A DNA stretch of 11,317 bases from Coriobacteriia bacterium (lineage in GTDB: Bacteria; Actinomycetota; Coriobacteriia; WRKU01; WQUG01): assembly GCA_009785705.1 (NCBI GenBank), contig WQVS01000042.1:1-11317 (forward strand), in the 5' to 3' direction. The notes below the pieces were generated by a model. It had not been told where the DNA came from. It was given only the letters and a program-made list of their open reading frames with translations, and did no database searches. Positions 5,788 to 11,317 of this stretch are shown here, piece by piece (the first letter of the stretch is position 1; every line of letters begins with the position of its first letter). Both the position numbers and the translations under genes were made by a program.

Positions 5788-5885
5788 AAAAATTGCGGAG
5801 CCGACACAGGACTCAAAAGTCAACACAGGGCTCGTCACAAACCCAACGCACACCCCAACACAGAAGAAAGGCGAAGAAAGCTCTC

Positions 5886-8345
5886 ATGAGGTCACTTAAA
5901 GATTGCCTAGGTCGCGAAATGCTGGTACTAGAAGGCGCGATGGGAACCATGCTGCAAAAGGCTGGCTTACTAGGCGACGGTGCCCCAGAAGCACTGAACC
6001 TTATCGAGCCAGATTCGATCTCACGCATCCACAGCTTTTACCGCCTAGCTGGTGCCGACTGCGCTATCACTAACACTTTTGGCGCCAACCGTATCAAGCT
6101 GGCCCATTACAACAGCGAAACCCTCGTGGAAGAAATCAACCGCAAGGCAGTTGCTCTCGCACGCAAAGGGGCTGCACCCTATGTCCTAGCTGACATTGGT
6201 CCAACAGGACTAGTCAACGCAGATTTCGACGAAGTCTACGACGTCTTCTTCCAGCAAGCAAGCGCCCTAGCAGCAGGCCAACCAGACGCCTTTTTACTAG
6301 AAACCTTCACCGACATAGCAGAAATCCGCTGCGCAATCTTCGCCTGCCGCGACGCAGCTCCTGACCTGCCCATAATCGCGCTAGTATCCTGCGCCGAATC
6401 AGGCCGTATGGAGCTCTCAGGTACCGACCCAGAAACCGCAGCCATCATCCTAGAATCACTAAAGGTAGATGCAATGGGTCTTAACTGCGGACTGGGTCCA
6501 GAACAGATGGAACCACTCGCCAAAGCAATGCGTGCAGCGACGAAGCTCCCCATCATCGTTCAGCCCAACGCAGGCATGCCCACCCTGGCAAGCGATGGTT
6601 CCACAGTGTTCCCCGGCAAGCCCGAAGACTTCACCACATTTGCTCGCAACATGAAGGAAGCAGGCATCGCGGGTATCGGGTCTTGTTGCGGCTCCGACCC
6701 CGAGTTCACCGCCTACATCGCAGATGAAATCACAGGGGCAGAGTGTGACCAGTCCCTTCACGCAGACACCTTCGGTTTACGTATAGCCAGTCCGCAGCGC
6801 AGCCTTAGTATTGGCACATCAGCACTGGGCGCAAATCCACTACGCAGCATTGGGGAGCGCATCAACCCAACAGGCAAGCCTGCACTTAAAGCAGAACTGC
6901 AAGAAGGCAAGATGACTCTTGTGCGCAGCTATGCAGCAGAACAGATGCAAGCAGGCGCAGATATCCTTGATGTAAACGTAGGTGTTGCAGGAATCGATGA
7001 ACCTGCGACCCTAAAAGCGGCAATCCTTGCCCTAGCAGGAGCCTTCCCGCTGCCCGTCGCCATCGATACAACTAATCCCGAAGCGCTTGAAGCAGCGCTA
7101 AAGGCTTACCCAGGCAAGGCGTTGGTAAACAGCGTAACGGGGGAGCAGCGCAGTCTTGACGCGGTATTGCCTTTAGTAGCACGCTACGGCGCAGCAGTTG
7201 TTGTGCTGGCACTAGACGACACAGGCATCCCTACCACAGCGCAACAACGACTAAAAGTAGTGCAGACCATCCGTGACCGCGCGCGCGAACACGGAATCTC
7301 AGACGAAAACCTATTGGTAGACAGCCTAGTAATGGCAGCAGCTGCCGACAAAGATGCCCCGCGTATAACGCTTGAAACGACACGACTCGTGAAAGAAGAG
7401 CTAAAGCTAGCCACGCTACTAGGGGTAAGCAACGTAAGTCACGGCTTGCCCAATCGCGCCCTGCTTAACGCAGCCTTCCTGACGGCAGCCGCAAACTACG
7501 GCCTTGATGCTGCTATCATCGACCCCAACAATCAGGTAATGACCGAGGCCATCACGCTCGCCAACGCCAATCGAGAACAAGCGCAAGCACAGGCCACAGA
7601 TGCCCTCGACACCTTCCAGCAGCTACTAGAAGAAGCGCTCAAACCGCGCTACCTGCCAACAGAAAACCACAACGAAAGCGCAGCCCGGCAGCTTCCCGCA
7701 AGGGAGCGCCTAGCAAACGCCATCAGTCTAGGTGACAGCGACGGAGCACCGCAGCTTGTGGACGAACTCATCCAGGAAGGCACAAGCCCGACAGAGATTA
7801 TCGAACACGTCCTGACCCCCGCAATCCAGCATCTGGGCACAGGCTTTGCGGAAGGTACAGTCTTTTTGCCCCAGCTCATGGTGGCTGCTGACGCCATGAA
7901 GGTAGCAGTAGACAGGGCAAAAACCTATCTACCAGAAAAAGCGGCAGAGGATGACCAGACCAACAGCAACTGTGTTATCTTCGCCTCAGTAAAAGGTGAT
8001 ATTCACTCTATTGGCAAGGATATCTGCTGTTCACTTCTCGAAAGTCAGGGCGTCCGTGTGGTTAATCTGGGTGTAGACATATCAACAGAGCGCCTTCTCA
8101 GGGCGGTAGAAGAAGAGCAAGCAGGCATCGTCTGCCTGTCAGCGCTTATGACGACTACACTTCCCGCTATGGCAGAAAGCACAACGGCTCTGCAGGAGCG
8201 CTATCCCGACCTGTCAGTCTTGCTAGGGGGGGCCGTAGTAACAAAGGAATGGGCGACTCAGCAGGGTGCGTACTTCGAGAAAGACGCCCCAGCATTGGCA
8301 GCCCGTATCGTTGAACTGCTGCGCGAAAAGCAAAGCCACCAATAG
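5886..8345 (+). CDS. metH: Cobalamin-dependent methionine synthase, short form without reactivation domain
   Basis: It transfers a methyl group from methyl-THF to homocysteine through methylcobalamin, making methionine in the cytoplasm. From the ATG at 5886 it has 819 residues. The N-terminal homocysteine domain (1 to about 300) carries the zinc ligands C201 (GLNCG) and C267-C268 (GSCCGS). The pterin domain (about 315-570) has IGERINPTGK at 322-331 and LDVNVG. The cobalamin part has a helical cap (about 597-690) and a Rossmann domain with DxHxxG at D705-H707-G710, where H707 is the cobalt ligand, plus SAL and LGG motifs. The protein ends there: the AdoMet-binding reactivation domain of the 1227-residue E. 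coli enzyme is absent. An in-frame TTG at 5793 would add 31 basic, low-complexity residues without homology, so ATG 5886 is preferred, with a weak AAGAAAG site. metF follows after 69 bases. Confidence 0.93.
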   Translation: MRSLKDCLGREMLVLEGAMGTMLQKAGLLGDGAPEALNLIEPDSISRIHSFYRLAGADCAITNTFGANRIKLAHYNSETLVEEINRKAVALARKGAAPYVLADIGPTGLVNADFDEVYDVFFQQASALAAGQPDAFLLETFTDIAEIRCAIFACRDAAPDLPIIALVSCAESGRMELSGTDPETAAIILESLKVDAMGLNCGLGPEQMEPLAKAMRAATKLPIIVQPNAGMPTLASDGSTVFPGKPEDFTTFARNMKEAGIAGIGSCCGSDPEFTAYIADEITGAECDQSLHADTFGLRIASPQRSLSIGTSALGANPLRSIGERINPTGKPALKAELQEGKMTLVRSYAAEQMQAGADILDVNVGVAGIDEPATLKAAILALAGAFPLPVAIDTTNPEALEAALKAYPGKALVNSVTGEQRSLDAVLPLVARYGAAVVVLALDDTGIPTTAQQRLKVVQTIRDRAREHGISDENLLVDSLVMAAAADKDAPRITLETTRLVKEELKLATLLGVSNVSHGLPNRALLNAAFLTAAANYGLDAAIIDPNNQVMTEAITLANANREQAQAQATDALDTFQQLLEEALKPRYLPTENHNESAARQLPARERLANAISLGDSDGAPQLVDELIQEGTSPTEIIEHVLTPAIQHLGTGFAEGTVFLPQLMVAADAMKVAVDRAKTYLPEKAAEDDQTNSNCVIFASVKGDIHSIGKDICCSLLESQGVRVVNLGVDISTERLLRAVEEEQAGIVCLSALMTTTLPAMAESTTALQERYPDLSVLLGGAVVTKEWATQQGAYFEKDAPALAARIVELLREKQSHQ

Positions 8346-8364
8346 GCACAGGCCAAACACAGAC

Positions 8365-8399
8365 ACAGATACCAACACCAACATAGATACAGATACCAA
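8365..8399 (+). repeat. Short direct repeat in the metH-metF spacer
   Basis: ACAGATACCAA occurs at 8365-8375 and 8389-8399, period 24. The whole 69-base spacer is made of A and C with very few G, so the mRNA between the two genes should be unstructured. No terminator or new promoter is apparent, which supports co-transcription. Confidence 0.6.
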
Positions 8400-8414
8400 T
8401 ACAAGGATTAATCC

Positions 8415-9359
8415 ATGCGTGCAGATACAGAAACAATAAAGGTAGCGGCTCACGATAAGGCGCAAACACAGAGCAATGCTCGCACCAAAGTAGCAGGCAA
8501 TGACTTCATCTTTTCGTTCGAAGTCTATCCTCCCAAAAAGACTGCCCCAATCGAGGTCGTCTATAAGGCGGTGGACGAACTCTCTCGCTTAAATCCTGAT
8601 TACATATCTGTTACCTATGGTGCAGGTGGGGGGGCAGCAACTGCCGCTACAACGGTAGAGATTTGTAGCCTTATCAAAAACACCTACAACATAGACACGG
8701 TGGCGCACCTGCCCGGCATCAACTTAGCGCGCGACCAGGTAGACTCACTACTTGCGCGCCTACGTGCTCATAACATTACTAATGTGTTGGCGCTGCGCGG
8801 AGACAGACGTCCAGAAGATGACAAAACTACTCAAGAAGGCGAATTCCCTTACGCAAGCGACCTAGTTCGCTACATTAAAAGCCGTGATGTAGAACAAGAC
8901 TTCAGTATAAGTGCTGCCTGCTACCCAGAAGTCCACGGTGAGGCAGAAAGCCCCGAAGTCGACTTAGCTCACTTGAAAACAAAGGTAGACGCAGGTACCT
9001 CTTTGCTCATTAGTCAACTTTTCTTTGATAATAGCGCCTTCTACCGCTTTCTAGAAAAAACCAACAAGGCAGGCATTAGAGTACCCATCCAGGCAGGAAT
9101 CATGCCTCTTACCAACGCCAGGCAGAGCGCTCACATTATCAAGCTTTGCAATCCGCATATTCCAGCAGACCTACAAGCACTCATAGACAAGTACCAAGAT
9201 TGCGACACTTCGTTTCGCAGAGCAGGAATAGAGTATGCCATCAAGCAAATCAGCGACCTCATAGACCAGGGCACAGACGGTATCCACCTCTACACCATGA
9301 ACGACCCAAAAACAGCAGCAGCAATAACAGAAGCAATCCGCCCTCTTGAATTGAAGTAG
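8415..9359 (+). CDS. metF: Methylenetetrahydrofolate reductase
   Basis: This FAD enzyme reduces methylene-THF to methyl-THF, the methyl donor used by the MetH encoded just upstream. It has 314 residues, close to the usual length of about 300, with a hydrophilic N-terminal extension of about 29 residues. Motifs in order: FSFEVYPPK with catalytic E36, VTYGAGG (66-72), ALRGD with D130, ACYPEVH (168-174), ISQLFFD with Q201, and GIMP (228-231). The HLTC segment found in many relatives reads HLPG here (98-101). The ATG at 8415 has AAGGA seven bases upstream. The spacer to metH contains no terminator, so one operon is likely. A terminator follows 75 bases after the stop. Confidence 0.95.
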   Translation: MRADTETIKVAAHDKAQTQSNARTKVAGNDFIFSFEVYPPKKTAPIEVVYKAVDELSRLNPDYISVTYGAGGGAATAATTVEICSLIKNTYNIDTVAHLPGINLARDQVDSLLARLRAHNITNVLALRGDRRPEDDKTTQEGEFPYASDLVRYIKSRDVEQDFSISAACYPEVHGEAESPEVDLAHLKTKVDAGTSLLISQLFFDNSAFYRFLEKTNKAGIRVPIQAGIMPLTNARQSAHIIKLCNPHIPADLQALIDKYQDCDTSFRRAGIEYAIKQISDLIDQGTDGIHLYTMNDPKTAAAITEAIRPLELK

Positions 9360-9375
9360 CCAAGCTTGCTACAAT
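9346..9375 (+). promoter_or_regulatory. Promoter-like site at the metF 3' end
   Basis: TTGAAT (9346-9351) and TACAAT (9370-9375) are 18 bases apart, giving a predicted start near 9382. The only thing immediately downstream is a short stretch ending in a terminator, so this promoter may drive a small RNA. Confidence 0.45.
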
Positions 9376-9381
9376 AAGTAC

Positions 9382-9470
9382 ATAAGAGGTAGCCTGATGT
9401 TTTTGGTCACAGACGGTTGCCCCCTAAGGAATGTACCGCTGTGGCGCACTAGCTACAGCGGTTTTGCTTT
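9382..9470 (+). ncRNA. Candidate small RNA between metF and the RCC1 gene
   Basis: A promoter-like site ends at 9375 and an intrinsic terminator lies at 9435-9470, which defines a possible transcript of about 90 bases. It contains GTAGC (about 9390) that could pair with GCTAC within the terminator loop. I recognise no RNA family in it. Equally it may be just the 3' untranslated part of metF mRNA. Confidence 0.22.
9435..9470 (+). terminator. Intrinsic terminator after metF
   Basis: ACCGCTGT (9435-9442) pairs perfectly with ACAGCGGT (9455-9462) around a 12-base loop, followed by a T-rich tail (TTTTGCTTT). It would end the metH-metF transcript and any small RNA starting near 9382. Confidence 0.8.
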
Positions 9471-9589
9471 GAAAAATCTTTGTGATGTTGCTGAAGACCC
9501 TTCAGGACTATTTGATTTCAAATTAACCTTGGTCGTCCTTGCTGGTTCTGGCAAAAACCACGCTCAACAATTTCTTCACATCTAGTCTG

Positions 9590-9595
9590 TATACT
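9590..9595 (+). promoter_or_regulatory. -10 box of the RCC1-repeat gene
   Basis: TATACT matches the consensus at five of six positions and stands about 80 bases before the ATG. No good -35 is seen 16-18 bases upstream, which suggests an activator or another sigma factor. Transcription would start near 9602, just before the stem-loop. Confidence 0.5.
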
Positions 9596-9605
9596 ATATG
9601 GCAGT

Positions 9606-9633
9606 GAAAACAGGTAAGTTAGTACCTGTTTTC
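9606..9633 (+). repeat. Perfect 11-bp stem-loop in the 5' untranslated region
   Basis: GAAAACAGGTA (9606-9616) and TACCTGTTTTC (9623-9633) pair perfectly around AGTTAG. No T-run follows, so it is not a terminator. It would lie at the very 5' end of the mRNA, where such hairpins often block 5' decay. As DNA it could also be an operator. Confidence 0.75.
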
Positions 9634-9675
9634 GTCAAGAGACAAACATAGTCGATACAAGAGTAAGGAAACTTA

Positions 9676-11317
9676 ATGACCGTCAAAAACATAAGCACTC
9701 CCCAAATTATCGGGGGGGGGGGGCAATTCTAGGGAAAGTAAGCCCTCTGTAAGTAAAGTACATTCATTCTTTAGTAATTTATCTGCACTCTTCTCTGTAG
9801 TGCGCCAAGTAAGACAATCATCCACTCATCAAAAACTAAATAGAAGCTTCCAAGCTAAAAGCAGCCTACAAAAAGGTATAGCTGTATGTACTATTGCTCT
9901 AGTAGCAGTGGCACTCAGCTTTCTTCCTGTGTTTGAAGCTGCAATACCAGAAGCAGCAGCCGCAACTGCTGGAACTTATCTTTACACTTGGGGCAATAAT
10001 GATAACGGTCAACTAGGTCAAGGTGACAGTGGTGCTGGCACAGAAAGACTAATACCTACAAGAGTAGGAACAGAGGATAACTGGATTCAAGTTGCTACTG
10101 CAGCGGGTGGTGCGCTAGCGCTCAATGCTGAAGGTCATATCTACACTTGGGGTGCTGCTTGGACTGCTCCTCAAATGGGACAAGGAGATAATCCTGATAA
10201 TCCAGGTACGGGACTTATTACCGTGCCTACAAGGGTAGGAGATAGAGACAATTGGGTCTTTGTAGCCTTTGGGGGCGCAACGACTGCAGCAATCAACGAC
10301 CAGGGTCATCTCTATATGTGGGGTTCGAATAGTGGACTCCAGTCAGGTGCCCTTGGACAAGGTGACACTGCTCCTCGAAATATTCCGACAAGAGTACCCG
10401 GAAATCAGAACTGGACATCAGCAAGTGTCGGCCAATTGTCTCTTGCCATAACTGCTGACGGATATCTTTATTCGTGGGGACGTAATGACTTCGGACAACT
10501 TGGACAAGGAACTATTACTCCTTTTGAATCTACTCCAGCAAGAGTGAGCATCGGCAACAATTGGAAACTTGCTTCTGAGCATGGTGAGATAGCTGCGGCT
10601 ATCAACAAGTCTGGTGAGCTCTTTGCTTGGGGCAGAAATCACTCTGGTCAACTTGCCTTGGGTGATTACAGTGATAGGAATGTTCCTACAAGAGTAGGGA
10701 CAGAAGCAAATTGGGTAGATGTTGTGACAATGGCTGCTGTGATTGCTCTCAATTCTGATGGTGAGATTTGGAGTGGGGGAGTTTCATCCCTAGGTAGACT
10801 AGGGCGCATTCCTGATGCAGCAAATCCTGCTAATCTTCTTGGACAAGTAGGTGATGCGGACAATTGGATAGCTCTTGGTGGCGGAAATGGTCACATTATT
10901 GCTATGAATGCAAACCTTGAACTCTACGCATGGGGTAGCAATGGTAGCGGTCAACTCGGAATAGGTGAAATAGGCGGCTTCAGAGATGCTCCTGAGTTTG
11001 TGCTTCAGTCATACGCTTTAGTGGGTTTCTCCCAAACAGGTGCCGGCTTCCACTCCATGGCACTTATGCGCACCACTCCCATAGAAATTGAAAGTGATAT
11101 AACAAAACAACTCATAAAGCCACTAGGAACTCCAATTCCAAACTTAGAGTTTACCTTTAGTGTCACAAAACATAGCTTTAACGGAACAAATACTGCAAGT
11201 GCTCTAGCTCAACTTCCTGATATTCCTGCAAGAACTATAACTATAGATAACACAAGTACAGTTACTACAAGTGCTACTTCAGGTATCACAACTCTTACAG
11301 CTTCTACTGACCTCTTA
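9676..11317 (+). CDS. Secreted RCC1-repeat surface protein, frame interrupted by a G12 tract (probable phase-OFF state), 3' end outside window
   Basis: The ATG at 9676 has AAGGAA five bases upstream. It reads MTVKNISTPQII, then GGGG from the G-run, then QF and a TAG (9730-9732). With one G fewer the frame is open from there to the window end, giving at least 547 residues. In that frame, residues 17-66 form a long, basic, Ser-rich N-region. A hydrophobic core follows (about 68-86, AVCTIALVAVALSFLPVF), then an AAAA cleavage region near 93-96, as in large exported Gram-positive proteins. Seven RCC1-type blades follow, with signatures YLYTWG, HIYTWG, HLYMWG, YLYSWG, ELFAWG, EIWSGG and ELYAWG at 9977, 10136, 10307, 10463, 10616, 10763 and 10919, spaced 49-57 residues, usually with GQLGxG and PTRVG elements. 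Blade six has lost the W-G pair. After the propeller (about 11070 on) comes a Thr/Ser-rich beta segment with LEFTFSVTKHS, reminiscent of pilin-type isopeptide domains, which is a guess. No other in-frame start with a ribosome binding site exists. Confidence 0.85.
9712..9723 (+). repeat. Poly-G tract of 12, probable phase-variation switch
   Basis: Twelve consecutive G lie 36 bases after the ATG, inside the coding sequence. Lengths of 8, 11 or 14 put the start codon in frame with the RCC1 frame. Twelve leads to TAG at 9730, and 13 leads to TAA near the CCCTCTG at 9743. Slipped-strand mispairing at such tracts switches surface genes in many bacteria. An error in sequencing or assembly at a homopolymer is the main alternative. 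Confidence 0.85.

Larger units (their letters stand above)
9360..9675. other. Intergenic region between metF and the RCC1-repeat gene
   Basis: These 316 bases hold no gene I can support. From left to right they contain the promoter-like site and terminator listed separately and a small hairpin CTGAAG-ACC-CTTCAG (9491-9505). There is also an AT-rich palindrome ATTTGA-TT-TCAAAT (9510-9523) that could bind a regulator, the -10 at 9590-9595, the long stem-loop at 9606-9633, and the ribosome binding site AAGGAA (9665-9670). Confidence 0.7.

Noticed and set aside
5737..5885. Cobalamin or SAM riboswitch ahead of metH
   Set aside because: No B12-box-like or SAM-box consensus and no strong stems could be seen. 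The leader is CA-rich and mostly unstructured.
5793..5885. Upstream TTG start for metH adding 31 residues
   Set aside because: The added residues are Arg/Gln/Ser-rich without homology, there is no ribosome binding site at the TTG, and the family pattern begins right after the ATG at 5886.
8226..8232. G7 run in metH, and another G7 run in metF at 8628-8634
   Set aside because: Both encode conserved glycines (LGGAV and YGAGGG), are short, and lie in intact housekeeping genes, so phase variation is not indicated.
9420..9470. T-box-like word (GTACCGC) near the metF terminator
   Set aside because: The rest of the T-box consensus and a specifier stem are absent, and no amino acid or tRNA-synthetase gene follows.
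9397..9585. 62-codon frame starting with ATG after AAGAGG
   Set aside because: It runs through the metF terminator hairpin, shows no protein-like pattern and ends before the next promoter. The spacing to AAGAGG is probably chance.

Overview
The window looks like chromosomal DNA of a Gram-positive bacterium of medium GC content, probably an actinobacterium. A Coriobacteriia-like host is my best guess, at low confidence. The grounds are an ilvBN operon behind a near-leaderless, valine-rich leader peptide and attenuator, a short MetH without the C-terminal reactivation domain followed by metF, a Phd/RelE-type toxin-antitoxin pair, a tRNA gene with an encoded CCA end, and large surface or envelope proteins with low-complexity or propeller repeats.

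Layout, left to right. On the minus strand, positions 1-2092 hold the start of ilvN, all of ilvB, and a complete transcription attenuator: promoter, 40-codon leader peptide with a Val/Ile/Leu block, antiterminator and intrinsic terminator. On the plus strand follow an unrecognised membrane protein with a predicted winged-helix and zinc ribbon (2287-2841), an antitoxin-toxin pair with overlapping genes (2928-3490), and then tRNA-Phe on the minus strand (3597-3672). Next comes a 587-residue protein with three membrane helices and a long Pro/Ala tail carrying 13 IDPxTGQP-like repeats, ended by a strong terminator (3923-5736). The metH-metF pair (5886-9359) supplies methyl-THF and uses it to make methionine. 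A 316-base intergenic region holds a terminator, a possible small RNA and a promoter with a near-perfect 5' stem-loop.

The last 1.6 kb is the most striking part. It is the 5' end of a large secreted protein with seven RCC1-type repeats, interrupted 36 bases after its start codon by a run of twelve G. With 12 G the frame closes at a TAG seven bases after the run. With 11 G (or 8 or 14) the start codon joins a long open frame with a signal peptide and a seven-bladed propeller that continues past the window end. This is the pattern of a phase-variable surface protein caught in the OFF state, although a homopolymer sequencing error must be excluded.

The metabolic genes (ilvBN, metH, metF) make branched-chain amino acids and methionine and appear independently regulated. 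The repeat-rich proteins and the toxin-antitoxin pair are the accessory or variable part.
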